From assembly GCF_016428975.1 (NCBI RefSeq), contig NZ_JAELTT010000034.1, positions 1-46,831 of the forward strand: a DNA stretch of 46,831 nt, in the 5' to 3' direction. The position numbers were made by a program, and so were the translations under genes. Shown piece by piece: positions 1 to 8,706 of this stretch. Numbering within the stretch: position 1 is the first letter of the stretch; the number at the start of each line of letters is the position of its first letter. The notes under the pieces are model-generated. The model ran no database searches. It worked only from the letters and a program-made list of their open reading frames with translations, and had not been told where the DNA came from. This DNA comes from Dyella sp. ASV21. GTDB lineage: Bacteria > Pseudomonadota > Gammaproteobacteria > Xanthomonadales > Rhodanobacteraceae.

Positions 1-1321
1 TGGCCAGCGCGATGCCGACGAAGGGCGAGGCCGCGCCGGTATCGCCCAGGCGCTGGGTCAGGTCGTAGCTCTCGTGGGATTCCAACAGATCCAGCGGACT
101 GCCGGCGGCCTTGAGCGCGGGCATCAATTCGGCCAGCGCCTGCCCCGGCTTGCCGCTGTCGAAGAAGGCGCGCGCGGGCGCGGACGTGATGCCCTCCAGA
201 CTCTGCGTCCAACCGTTGGCCAGCGCGGCGGTAAGCGCCTCGTTTTTCAGGCGTGCGCCCGGCTTGGCGGGGTCGTGGAGCGACACGCTGACCGGGCGAT
301 GCAGCACGGCCAGCGTCTTGAGCGCATCCCATTGTGCAAAGCCCAGCTTGGTCCAGGGTTTGGGGATAAAAGTGGTGGGTTGGAAGTTCCATTTGGGATG
401 CCGCTCCCAGTCGGTAAAGCCGGGATAAATGGATCGCCCCGGGGGGCGCTTGGTATAAGGCGCAAACGCGCGTAGCCAATTCACCCGCTCCGGCCGGGCC
501 ACTACCAGTGCGACCATGGCGTCGGTCAACTCGCCGGGTTGACGCGGGCCGGTACCCACCCCGATCAGCTTGTCGTTGCGGCTGGAGAGCGCTCCAGCCA
601 TGTTGAAGCCCTCCACCACATACACCAGCATCGCCGGGAGATCGGGCTTGGCCTCGAAGGTCTTGAAGATGTCCTCGATCACCGCCTCCGGCGTGTCGTT
701 GCAGATGCCGCCCCCCTCCATCGGGCGGATTTCGTGCCAGTGCAGGCCCGCTGGCTGGCGCAGGTCGTTGACCATGGTGCTCAGCATCTCGTTCACCCCC
801 TGCGGCGAGGTGCGCAAGCGCGCCGCCGTGGGGTTGTAGCCGCGCACGATGGTGAGGGTGGGGATGGGCCAGGCCTCCAGGAAATCCTTCAGCCCCAGCT
901 CCAGCGCATCGGCCATTCGCTTTTCAAATGCCTGATCCTTGGCATCGGCGGTGACCGGGTACGTGGCCGGGTCCGTCGGCAGGATCGAGCCCAGCTGCAG
1001 GCTGGCCGGCTGGCCGGCATCCTGTTGCCGCAACCGCTGCCATACCTGGCCTTGCCGATAGACATCCACCACCAGGCCCACGCTGACGATATCCAGCGTA
1101 TCCAGGTGCGGTGAGGTGGTGGGGGCGCTGTACAGCGGCGAGGTCGTCATCGAGGGCATATCCGTAACAGGCGGGGCGGCCTCGGCCGCACCCGGGAAAG
1201 AGGCCGAGCAGGCCGTGACGGCGGGCTCGGGAGTGTCGGCGCCCACCGGGCCGCTGCACAGCAGCACCAGCAACGCGCCGCCGACGCGCCGCCACGCAGG
1301 CGAGGGCTTGGCGCTACACAC
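1..1321 (-). CDS. Tla3-like T6SS lipase adapter (DUF2875), 3' partial
   Basis: The frame stays open from a GTG at 1321 to the left window edge, giving about 440 residues with no stop, so the C-terminus is missing. The start overlaps the end of the Tle3 gene by eight bases, which suggests translational coupling. An N-terminal hydrophobic stretch (ALLVLLCSGPVGA) looks like a signal peptide. The rest reads as a soluble domain with segments such as WPIPTLTIVRGYNP and MLVYVVEGFNM, which I recognise as the DUF2875/Tla3 C-terminal type. In Pseudomonas aeruginosa, Tla3 is a periplasmic adapter that captures Tle3 and hands it to VgrG, and its gene is adjacent to tle3 as here. The assignment rests on family recall and gene order. 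The start could also be an internal GTG or TTG a few codons later. Confidence 0.72.
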   Translation of the reverse strand, partial: MCSAKPSPAWRRVGGALLVLLCSGPVGADTPEPAVTACSASFPGAAEAAPPVTDMPSMTTSPLYSAPTTSPHLDTLDIVSVGLVVDVYRQGQVWQRLRQQDAGQPASLQLGSILPTDPATYPVTADAKDQAFEKRMADALELGLKDFLEAWPIPTLTIVRGYNPTAARLRTSPQGVNEMLSTMVNDLRQPAGLHWHEIRPMEGGGICNDTPEAVIEDIFKTFEAKPDLPAMLVYVVEGFNMAGALSSRNDKLIGVGTGPRQPGELTDAMVALVVARPERVNWLRAFAPYTKRPPGRSIYPGFTDWERHPKWNFQPTTFIPKPWTKLGFAQWDALKTLAVLHRPVSVSLHDPAKPGARLKNEALTAALANGWTQSLEGITSAPARAFFDSGKPGQALAELMPALKAAGSPLDLLESHESYDLTQRLGDTGAASPFVGIALA

Positions 1322-3446
1322 GGGTTTCGCTCCGCACCAGCGAGGGCAACGGTGGCTGGAAATACGCCGGATACGCCTGCGGCTTACCGTTGGCGTGGTA
1401 GTCCGCGGTGGCATCGATCAGTTGGCGGTGCGCTGCGGCCTCGGCCTGATAGAGCGCTAGCGTTTCAGCATCGGGGCTGTCATCGGGGTCTTGCCGCTCG
1501 GCATCATTCTGGGAACGGAAACTGCTATAGTTCTTCTTCTCACCCCACCCCAAACGCCAATCCGCCACGCGGCACAGGTAGGTATAGAACGCCTCGTCGT
1601 CCAGGCTCTTGGCCTGCCCAATGGCCAGGTCATAGGCCACCGCATAACGGCTGTGATCCGGATTGGCCGGAATGGCCGAATGGAACGAGAGCGCATCCGC
1701 CTTGGTGAGCTGCTCATCCGGTATTTCCATCAGGCGCTGGCGCGCGTCGCTGGGCGACTCGGTGCGCACTACGCGCACGGTGCCCTCGTCCCACAGCACC
1801 ACGTGCTTGATCTGGGTCTGGTCGAACGGTGCCCGCCCCGCGTTGATGGCCGCCTGCACGGCATCCTTGTGGTAGCCCTGGGCAAACACGGGATCGTTCT
1901 TGTCCAGGTCGTAGCTCATGTACACGCCCGGCTTCCACCCGCCATTGGTAATGGCGATGGACGCGTCGATGGGGTCCATGCGCGACTTGACCATGTGGAT
2001 GCCGTCCTTGCCGCCCGTGGTACTCACCACGTTGCCTTCGCCATGGAAGTTGGGGCGGAACGCGCGCGGCAGCGGCGGCGCGTTGACCACCGCCACCTGG
2101 CCCTTGTCCAGCTCCGAACGCGTCGCATTGCCAAACCAGCCCTGGCCATTGCCGTCCCAGGTGCTTTCGCCGGCCTCGCGCATTACATAGGCATGCGGCG
2201 GCGTTCCCACCTCCTCCGGCTGCGCGTTGCGCTCGCGCAGGGTGAAAATGCGCTGATAGAAACGGTTGCCCAGCTCGCCTACCAAGGCGCTTGGCACGCC
2301 CTGCCAGCCGATGCCCTGCACGTTGCGCAGGCCCACTGTTTGGTCTTGCGGGGTGAAGTACAGGAGCACGTTGCCGCGGTTGTCGCGCTCGTCGAACACG
2401 TGCTCGGCCTGCTCAAACGTGGTGGCGCACTGCGCGCCCGTCCAGCGCAGGCCGCCGATGCAACCCACATGGGCGGGGTCGGCCATCTGCGCGAGCGTGG
2501 GGGTGTGATGCGGTCTGTCGCCGATGAAGGCGACGATCTTCTGCAGCGTGTCCTTGCGCGCGGCCTTGGTCTGCTGCTTGCCGACCGCCTGGATGCGCTC
2601 CACGATGGGTTCTTCCAGGCTGTAGGGCGAATTCATCATCACCGCGCTATCGATCGGGCGCTGACCGGCGTCCTTGAGAAAGGCGTTGGCGAGCAAGGTG
2701 AGCATGGTGCCTTGGCTGTGCGCCACCACGTTGATGGTGTCGTCTGGATGCTTGGCGCGAATGATGGACACCAGCATGGCGAGCCGCTTGGCGCCCAGCA
2801 CCATGTAGTTGCGCGAGGGCGCCGGCATCAACGGATGCCCTGGCGTACCGGCCAGCGTGTTCATGGGAACGACACCGAACAACACGCCACTGAAGCCTTG
2901 CCCCCACATATCCGGCAGCGTGGTGGTGGCGTTGGCGAAGGCACCGCCTTCTTTGGTGCCGGCCTTGTCCAACCGATTGCCGTAGCGATCCAGCCATTCG
3001 CCGTGGGGCGTGTCTTTTTGTACGTAAGGCAGTTTGGTTTTGGGGTCGATGCCACCGTCCTCGCGAAAGCCCCAATAGAACGGAATCACCACGCTGCGCG
3101 TGCCGTGGCCCGGCTTGCCGTTGTTGGCCAGGCGGCGGTAATACACCGCATCCGGATCGGGGGCGAGGTGATCGTCTTGGCTGGGCAGCGAATACGTGGC
3201 GGGCACCAGCGCGGCGCTGTTGACCTGACCGCGTGCATTGGTGAGGTGGTCCAGGCGTTCGGTGAGCCCTTGGCACAGGCCTTTTTCAATATCGGCGTAC
3301 ACGCCCGCCAGATCGTTCACGCCATGCACAAGGATGGTGATGCAGGGCTTTGGCTGGCGCACCTGCACGTAGCACGCGCCACCGCCCGGGTACAACAGCG
3401 CCTGCGTTTCGCCCGCGAGGGGACGGGAGGCTAGAGACACGATCAC
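1314..3446 (-). CDS. Tle3-type T6SS phospholipase effector (DUF3274)
   Basis: This 710-residue protein is an alpha/beta-hydrolase. ITILVHGVND (about 36-45) is the oxyanion-side strand-loop, and VVAHSQGT (241-248) is a G-x-S-x-G-like nucleophile elbow with Ser244 and Ala in place of the first Gly. The long C-terminal part, with repeated PP/aromatic segments, fits the DUF3274 domain of Tle3 lipases. No signal peptide is seen, as expected for a T6SS-delivered effector acting on membrane phospholipids of competitors. The start is a GTG preceded by AAGGAG. Spacing is short for this GTG and better for a second GTG two codons on (3440), so the true start may be either. The next gene downstream is its likely adapter. 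No VgrG, and no immunity gene upstream, is visible in the window. Confidence 0.8.
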   Translation of the reverse strand: MIVSLASRPLAGETQALLYPGGGACYVQVRQPKPCITILVHGVNDLAGVYADIEKGLCQGLTERLDHLTNARGQVNSAALVPATYSLPSQDDHLAPDPDAVYYRRLANNGKPGHGTRSVVIPFYWGFREDGGIDPKTKLPYVQKDTPHGEWLDRYGNRLDKAGTKEGGAFANATTTLPDMWGQGFSGVLFGVVPMNTLAGTPGHPLMPAPSRNYMVLGAKRLAMLVSIIRAKHPDDTINVVAHSQGTMLTLLANAFLKDAGQRPIDSAVMMNSPYSLEEPIVERIQAVGKQQTKAARKDTLQKIVAFIGDRPHHTPTLAQMADPAHVGCIGGLRWTGAQCATTFEQAEHVFDERDNRGNVLLYFTPQDQTVGLRNVQGIGWQGVPSALVGELGNRFYQRIFTLRERNAQPEEVGTPPHAYVMREAGESTWDGNGQGWFGNATRSELDKGQVAVVNAPPLPRAFRPNFHGEGNVVSTTGGKDGIHMVKSRMDPIDASIAITNGGWKPGVYMSYDLDKNDPVFAQGYHKDAVQAAINAGRAPFDQTQIKHVVLWDEGTVRVVRTESPSDARQRLMEIPDEQLTKADALSFHSAIPANPDHSRYAVAYDLAIGQAKSLDDEAFYTYLCRVADWRLGWGEKKNYSSFRSQNDAERQDPDDSPDAETLALYQAEAAAHRQLIDATADYHANGKPQAYPAYFQPPLPSLVRSETRV

Positions 3447-3945
3447 CTACTCCTTCGACCAAGGTTTGCCTGACGCACGAACGGCCCAACACCAAGCCCG
3501 GTTCGCCATGGCTCGTAGCGCACAACGTGAGCAACGCGATGCATTGAGCCCATGGGATGGCGCGCCGCGGGAACCCCACGCGGAGCGCGTTCTACCACCG
3601 ACAAGTATCAATCGATGCGCAAGCGTAGGTTGTCGGCCGTTCCCGATCCGACGTATCAGCGGCGCGCTTGTCTAATGGGTCGATGGGGAGAAAGGGTGCA
3701 CTGAAAGCACCGACGCTGTCTCTCCAACACGCACTTGCAAGCACCATGCGAGCGATACGCCCATCGTAAACGCGCATTCCGTGCGCGCTGGCGCGGGAGG
3801 CCATCATCCGGCAACAGGGAGAGCTGTCAGCGGGCACTTACATGCGACACAGCGAAAAGCGACTCGATTGCAGGCCACATGATCGTAAACGGGCGTCATC
3901 GGTAGCCGTAACGTGGGCTTTGTCATTCAGACGAAGGGGATCACC
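3447..3945. other. Gene-poor intergenic stretch
   Basis: About 500 bases between the divergently transcribed Tle3 gene and a small exported protein gene. The short open frames here have no recognisable domain, no good ribosome binding site and unconvincing composition. The region must hold the promoter for the Tle3-Tla3 pair, but I see no clear sigma-70 or sigma-54 motif. No Tli3-like immunity gene is detectable. Confidence 0.5.
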
Positions 3946-4251
3946 ATGCGCCTCTTGGCTCGTTCAATGCCCAGCCTATTACTTGTCTCCCTTACTGGCG
4001 CGGCGCTCGCCGAAGCATCCTCTACGGGACTCGGTCAAGCATGGCCCAACGCGGCGGACGTCAGCGCTCACCGGCGCTTTCATGCGTATGTCTTTGCGCT
4101 TGGTGGCCTTCACTACATCCAAGTCAACCATGCGAACGGCGACGTACTGGGCGGCGTCGGCATCTCGGGCGGCCGCGTCATTTACCCTTCCATCCTCCAT
4201 TTCGGCACACCGGTATTTCGGCACACTGGTGTTGCTCATCACCACGCGTAG
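3946..4251 (+). CDS. Small exported protein of unknown function
   Basis: The ATG at 3946 follows a purine-rich GAAGGGG. The 101-residue product begins with a signal peptide (MRLLARSMPSLLLVSLTGAALA). The mature part is short: FHAYVFALGGLHYIQVNHANGDVLGGVGI resembles the small secreted single-domain proteins common in Xanthomonadales. The last residues (after ILHFGT) cross a 16-bp tandem duplication that is not a multiple of three, so the C-terminus is probably frameshifted and abnormal. The gene may therefore be a truncated copy joined to the flavin-reductase remnant just downstream. Function is unknown; I assign only export. Confidence 0.5.
   Translation: MRLLARSMPSLLLVSLTGAALAEASSTGLGQAWPNAADVSAHRRFHAYVFALGGLHYIQVNHANGDVLGGVGISGGRVIYPSILHFGTPVFRHTGVAHHHA
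4199..4230. repeat. 16-bp tandem duplication
   Basis: Two adjacent 16-bp copies, ATTTCGGCACACCGGT (4199-4214) and ATTTCGGCACACTGGT (4215-4230), differ at one base. Because 16 is not divisible by three, the duplication shifts the reading frame of the small exported protein near its end. It sits at the junction with the truncated flavin-reductase fragment and may mark a rearrangement point. Confidence 0.8.
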
Positions 4252-4253
4252 AC

Positions 4254-4658
4254 ATGTGCGCCGCAGTGGAACGCATCGCGCCAACCACCGGGTGCTCGCC
4301 CGTGCCGGCCTGGAAACAGGCTGGCGGCTATCGTCACGCGGCGGACAAGTTCGCCCTGGGTGGCTGGCACGCCGCGCCGTCCCTGAGCGTGAACGCGCCG
4401 CGCATCGCCGAATGCCCGCTGCAACTGGAAGCGCGCGTGTCACTGGAGCTGGAGCGCCCGCTTGATGCGTGGCGCGACGGCGCAGGCGGCTTCGTGATCC
4501 TGGAACTGGACGTGCTGCACGTGCACGCGCACGAGGACGTTACCGTGCCCGATACCCAGCATGTGGACCCGGTCCGTTATCGCCCGCTGTTCTACCTGTT
4601 TCGCCACTATGTGGGCGCGGGCCAGCCCAAGGGCCGTACCTTCAAGGCCGAGGTGTAA
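4254..4658 (+). pseudogene. 5'-truncated flavin reductase family remnant
   Basis: The open frame of about 134 residues matches only the C-terminal part of flavin reductase-like FMN-binding split-barrel proteins, which usually have about 200 residues. Recognisable pieces are RHAADKFALGG, APRIAECPLQLEARV (the family's P-R-x-x-E-x-P-x-x-x-E pattern), FVILELDVLHVHAH and the end KGRTFKAEV. The FMN-binding N-terminal half is absent. No corresponding sequence appears upstream in any frame; an exported protein gene lies there instead. An in-frame ATG exists at 4254 but has no good ribosome binding site. I interpret this as the leftover of a deletion, probably not producing active enzyme. Domain recall is the basis, so a short functional variant cannot be excluded. 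Confidence 0.55.
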
Positions 4659-4662
4659 GTAC

Positions 4663-4959
4663 CTAGCCCACGATGGCGAGCAACGCCGCCAGCCAGATCG
4701 CCGCCACGCCCAGGGCAAAGGCGCGCCGCGCGGGACGCATGCGCTCGACGCTGTCGTCGGCCACCGGCGTGGTAACGATCCACGGCACCGACGCCAGGCA
4801 GGCGAAGCCGGTAAAGGCCAGCACGGTCACCCATATATCCACGAATCGCCAAGGCGCCGGTTCATGGACGCCCCAATAGCCGAGAAACGCCATCCCCATC
4901 GCGCACAGGGTGGCCGATGCGGAACACAACCCAACCACGGAACCTGTTGGCGCACGCAT
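4663..4959 (-). CDS. Small membrane protein, unknown function
   Basis: The 98-residue product from ATG 4959 (a TTG at 4992 would add 11 residues) has about three hydrophobic segments: VVGLCSASATLCAMGMAFLGYW, WVTVLAFTGFACLASVPWIV and FALGVAAIWLAALLAIVG. It ends four bases from the convergent flavin-reductase remnant. No family was recognised. Topology and length suggest a small inner-membrane protein; nothing further can be supported. Confidence 0.5.
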   Translation of the reverse strand: MRAPTGSVVGLCSASATLCAMGMAFLGYWGVHEPAPWRFVDIWVTVLAFTGFACLASVPWIVTTPVADDSVERMRPARRAFALGVAAIWLAALLAIVG

Positions 4960-5116
4960 GGGGGCCTCGGGGGTTGGCAGTCCTGAGTGCAAAGATTAGC
5001 GCATGACCGTGCCGGCGGGCATGCCGCTTCGCGGTGTCGAAATCGGGGCGCGTGCTTCGTCGTTAGCTTGAACGCGATGGCCGCGTCGACCTTTTCCCGT
5101 CACACAGGTGCCCACC

Positions 5117-5779
5117 ATGTCACTCACGCTCCATATGCATCCGCTGTCCTCGTACTGCCACAAGGTGCTGATCGCGCTGTATGAGAACAACACGTCGTTC
5201 CGCCCGCATATGGTGGACCTGGCCGATGCCCGGGCCCGCGATGCGTTCTATCGCCTGTGGCCCGTGGGCCGCTTTCCGGTATTGCACGATAGCGCACGCG
5301 ACCGGCTGGTTCCCGAATCCAGCATCATCATCGAGTACCTGCAGCTGTATTACCCGGGCGCGGTGCCCCTGTTGCCCTCCGACAGCGAGACCGCGCTGCA
5401 GGTGCGCCAGCGCGATCGCTTCTTCGATCAGCATGTGCACGAGCCGTTGCAGAAGATCATCACCGATCGACTTCGCCCCATCGATCAGCGCGACCATTTC
5501 GGCGTGGCGCAGGCACGCCAACGCCTTTACGCCGCACTGGATCTGTTCGAACGCGACATGGCACAACAGCCGTGGGCCGCGGGCGAGACGTTCGGCATGG
5601 CCGACTGCGCCGCTGCGCCACCGCTTTTCTATTGCAACTTGCAGATGCCACTGGAGGACACCCATCCACATACGGCCGCTTATCTGTTGCGCGTGATGCA
5701 ACGCCCCTCCTACACGCGCGTGCTTACCGAGGCGGAGCCCTATCTGCACATGCTGCCACGCGAGCCGGCCGAGGCTTGA
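5117..5779 (+). CDS. Glutathione S-transferase family protein
   Basis: The ATG at 5117 gives a 220-residue protein; a GTG nine bases upstream is less likely. The N-terminus LTLHMHPLSSYCHKVLIALYE is the GST thioredoxin-fold start with the catalytic Ser/Cys region SSYCHK. GRFPVLHD supplies the cis-proline, and ESSIIIEYLQ is the glutathione-contacting E-S motif. A helical C-terminal domain includes MADCAAAPPLFY, the usual N-capping/hydrophobic staple region. Such cytosolic enzymes conjugate glutathione to electrophiles or act as isomerases; the substrate cannot be inferred. The gene is monocistronic, followed by a hairpin at 5834-5858. Confidence 0.88.
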   Translation: MSLTLHMHPLSSYCHKVLIALYENNTSFRPHMVDLADARARDAFYRLWPVGRFPVLHDSARDRLVPESSIIIEYLQLYYPGAVPLLPSDSETALQVRQRDRFFDQHVHEPLQKIITDRLRPIDQRDHFGVAQARQRLYAALDLFERDMAQQPWAAGETFGMADCAAAPPLFYCNLQMPLEDTHPHTAAYLLRVMQRPSYTRVLTEAEPYLHMLPREPAEA

Positions 5780-5833
5780 GTGCGCGCACGACGTTAAAAA
5801 TTCCGGTGCCTCAACTGTCGCGAAACCTTCATG

Positions 5834-5858
5834 GAAAGCCTTGATTGGCAAGGCTTTC
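5834..5858 (+). terminator. Hairpin after the GST gene
   Basis: A 10-bp perfect stem, GAAAGCCTTG with CAAGGCTTTC, encloses the 5-base loop ATTGG. It lies about 55 bases past the GST stop codon. No strong T-run follows, so termination is plausible but not certain. Confidence 0.5.
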
Positions 5859-6048
5859 ATGCCGCCAGCTGAACAAAAGGGGCGGGGGCGTTCGCATGTG
5901 TCAACCCGCCCTCGTGCGCCCCGTTTTCCGCATCAAGCCGCCCGATCAGCGGGCGACTCAGGGGCAACACGCTACACGGCATGGGGCGAAACACCCCAAG
6001 GGCGAGTTCACCCTGCCATTGACCACACGCACCGAGGATTCCATCGCC

Positions 6049-6411
6049 ATGAACACCAAGATGACGTCGCGTTTCAGCCTGATCGGTTTCACCCTGGCCG
6101 CCGCGCTCGTGAGCGCGGGCGCCATGGCGCAGACCACCTCGCCGGACAATATCCCCGGCCATCCGCGCGTTTCCGAAGTGAACCAGCGCCTGCAGAACCA
6201 ACAGAACCGCGTACAGGCCGGCGTCGCCGATGGCCAGCTCAACGCCAAGCAGGCTGCCCGTGACGAGAAGCAGGACTCCAACATCGCCGCCCGCGAAAGC
6301 CGGGACGAAGCCCAGCACGGGGGTCACCTGACCACGCAGGAACAGAAGAACCTCAACAAGTCCCTCAACCACGACAGCAAGCGCATCCACAAGCAGCGCG
6401 CCGCCGGCTGA
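6049..6411 (+). CDS. Small periplasmic protein, Gln/Lys-rich
   Basis: The ATG at 6049 encodes 120 residues. An N-terminal signal peptide (LIGFTLAAALVSAGAMAQ) is cleaved probably after AMA. The mature part is very hydrophilic and predicted helical: VNQRLQNQQNRVQAG, QAARDEKQDSNIAARE and LNKSLNHDSKRIHKQ. It lacks cysteines and resembles small uncharacterised helical exported proteins that recur in Xanthomonadales and Burkholderiales genomes. No enzymatic motif is visible. A strong terminator hairpin follows at 6433-6460, so it is likely a single-gene transcript. Function is unknown. Confidence 0.65.
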   Translation: MNTKMTSRFSLIGFTLAAALVSAGAMAQTTSPDNIPGHPRVSEVNQRLQNQQNRVQAGVADGQLNAKQAARDEKQDSNIAARESRDEAQHGGHLTTQEQKNLNKSLNHDSKRIHKQRAAG

Positions 6412-6432
6412 TCGCCCGCTCCACGCTTCGAC

Positions 6433-6460
6433 AAACGGCCCGGCCCTCGCCGGGCCGTTT
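6433..6460 (+). terminator. Rho-independent terminator
   Basis: A 12-bp perfect stem (AAACGGCCCGGC with GCCGGGCCGTTT) and a CCTC loop lie about 20 bases after the small periplasmic protein gene. The descending arm ends in TTT. Confidence 0.8.
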
Positions 6461-6547
6461 GCGTCTTGGCCGAACCAACTTCCTGCACTGGCCTTCGCCC
6501 CCGGGCATGCGAGTATCCGCCGATCCCCAACCCGAGCGGAGACCCTC

Positions 6548-8620
6548 ATGGTCAGCAGGAAGCTTGCAGTGGCTTGTCTGTATGCGTTGTTGCTGGGCGC
6601 GGCGCATGCCGCCGATCCCTCCGCGGGAAAGCCGCAGTACGGCAACTGGGGTTACGACCAGGCCGGGGCCGACCCGGCGGTCAAACCGGGCGATGACTTT
6701 TTCCGCTACGCCAATGGCCACTGGCTGGATCACACGCCGATACCCGGCGACAAGCCCGCCGTCAGCCTGCGCCTGACGATGACCGACCTCACCGAGCAAC
6801 GTCTGCACACGCTGATGGACGCGGCGGCGCAGCGCCATGCCTCCACCGATACGCTGGAAGGCAAGGTCGGCGCGTTCTACCAGTCCTATATGGACGAGGC
6901 GCGCATCGATGCGCTGGGCGCCAAACCCATTGCATCGCAACTCGATGCCGTGCGCCGGGCGACCACGCGCGAGGCACAGGCCGCCCTGATGGGCCGCAAC
7001 AACGTGGACTTCGAAGGATCGCTGTTCAACTTCGTGCTGGACGTGGATCTGAAGGACAACACGCGCTACACGGTATATCTCACCCAGGCCGGGCTCGGGC
7101 TGCCGGATCGCGACTACTACCTCAAGCCGGAATTCGCCGCGCAGAAGGCCGCCTACCAAACCTATGTGACGCAGTTGCTCACCCTGGCCGGCTGGCCGAA
7201 CCCGGCAGCCGCCGCCAAGGACGTGGTGGCCTTCGAAACCGCCATCGCCAACGTCAGCTGGAGCAAGGTGCAGCAGCGCGATCCCGTGGCCACGTACAAC
7301 CCGATGAGTGTGGAAGAACTGCAGAAGCTCGCGCCGGACTTTGCCTGGCACGACTTCCTCCAATCCGCGCAGCTGGGTGGGCTCAAACACATCGTGATTG
7401 CGGAAAAGAGCGCCTTCCCGCCACTGGCCGCGCTGTATGCCAAGACGCCGGTGAGCACGATCCAGGCCTGGCAAGCCGCGCACATCGCCGACAACGCCGC
7501 CTATTACCTGTCCAAGCCGTTCCAGGACGCGTATTTCCAGATGCACAACAAGACGCTGACTGGCCAGCAGCAACAGAAGGCGCGCTGGAAGCGTGGCGTG
7601 GGTGCTGTGTCGGGCGGCGATTGCTCCGTGGGCGATCGCCTGGCCTGCTTTGGCAATCTCGGCTGGGCGGTGGGTGAGCTTTACACCGCCAAGTATTTCC
7701 CGGCGTCATCCAAGGCCAAGATCGAAGAGCTGGTAGGCAACCTGAAGGCCGCCTATCGCGTGCGCATCCAGCAACTGGACTGGATGAGCGCCCCTACCAA
7801 GCAGGAAGCCCTGCGCAAGCTCGACACCTACGTAATCAAGGTGGGCTACCCCGATCATCCGCGCGACTACAGCAAGGTGGCGATCCAGGGCGATGACCTG
7901 GTCGGCAACGTGCTGCATGCCGCTGCGGCGGACTGGTCGTTCTACGTCGACCGGCTGGATAAACCGGTCGATCGCAGCGATTGGTCGATGACGCCGCAGA
8001 CCAACGATGCCTACAACGGCTCGCTGCGCGACATTGTCTTCCCCGCGGCGATCCTGCAGCCGCCGATCTTCGACCCCAACGCCGACCCCGCCATCAACTA
8101 CGGCGCCATCGGCGGCGTGATCGGTCACGAACTCACCCACGGCTTCGACGACGAAGGCCGCAAGATCGATGCCGAGGGCAAGCTGCGCGACTGGTGGACC
8201 GCCGCCGACGCCAAGGCCTTCGATGAGCGCGCCAAGAAGCTCGGTGCACAGTACAGCGCGTTCCAACCGCTGCCGGGCGTGCACATCAACGGCGACCTGA
8301 CCATGGGCGAGAACATCGCCGACCTTGGCGGCCTCACGCTTGCGCTGGATGCCTACCACGCCTCCCTGCACGGCAAGCCGGCGCCGGTCATCGATGGACT
8401 CACCGGCGACCAGCGCGTTTTCATCGGCTGGGCGCAAGCCTGGCGCGGCAAGCTGACCGACGACGCCGTCCGCCGCCAGGTCACCAGCGACCCGCACTCG
8501 CCGCGCGCCTTCCGCGTCAATGGCCCGGTGCGCAATATTGACGCGTGGTACCAAGCCTTCAACGTGCAAGCGGGCGACAAGCTCTATCTGCCCGCCGCCG
8601 AGCGCGTGCGCATCTGGTAG
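6548..8620 (+). CDS. M13 family metallopeptidase (PepO/neprilysin-like)
   Basis: This 690-residue protein starts with a signal peptide (VACLYALLLGAAHAA) and lacks a lipobox, so it is probably periplasmic. The N-terminal M13 signature (KPGDDFFRYANGHWLD) begins about residue 38. The zinc site is complete: H-E-L-T-H at 527-531 with the third ligand Glu588 in GENIADLGG and Asp592 beside it. NGPVRNIDAWYQAF is the substrate-binding N-G-P-x-R-N motif, and the protein ends close to the family consensus C-x-x-W with RVRIW. Length matches the family (about 650-720). M13 enzymes cut peptides at the amino side of hydrophobic residues. The gene is probably transcribed alone. Confidence 0.93.
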   Translation: MVSRKLAVACLYALLLGAAHAADPSAGKPQYGNWGYDQAGADPAVKPGDDFFRYANGHWLDHTPIPGDKPAVSLRLTMTDLTEQRLHTLMDAAAQRHASTDTLEGKVGAFYQSYMDEARIDALGAKPIASQLDAVRRATTREAQAALMGRNNVDFEGSLFNFVLDVDLKDNTRYTVYLTQAGLGLPDRDYYLKPEFAAQKAAYQTYVTQLLTLAGWPNPAAAAKDVVAFETAIANVSWSKVQQRDPVATYNPMSVEELQKLAPDFAWHDFLQSAQLGGLKHIVIAEKSAFPPLAALYAKTPVSTIQAWQAAHIADNAAYYLSKPFQDAYFQMHNKTLTGQQQQKARWKRGVGAVSGGDCSVGDRLACFGNLGWAVGELYTAKYFPASSKAKIEELVGNLKAAYRVRIQQLDWMSAPTKQEALRKLDTYVIKVGYPDHPRDYSKVAIQGDDLVGNVLHAAAADWSFYVDRLDKPVDRSDWSMTPQTNDAYNGSLRDIVFPAAILQPPIFDPNADPAINYGAIGGVIGHELTHGFDDEGRKIDAEGKLRDWWTAADAKAFDERAKKLGAQYSAFQPLPGVHINGDLTMGENIADLGGLTLALDAYHASLHGKPAPVIDGLTGDQRVFIGWAQAWRGKLTDDAVRRQVTSDPHSPRAFRVNGPVRNIDAWYQAFNVQAGDKLYLPAAERVRIW

Positions 8621-8706
8621 TCGGCCTGAGGATGACCGCCGTGTTCGCAGCCATGGCGCAGCCGTTTGCGCCATGGCTGCGCTTTCTCCCTCCGCTTGAG
8701 GCAACC

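Noticed and set aside
1491-3434. 647-codon plus-strand frame opposite tle3
   Set aside because: His- and Arg-rich shadow frame; the minus strand has lipase motifs and a Shine-Dalgarno sequence.
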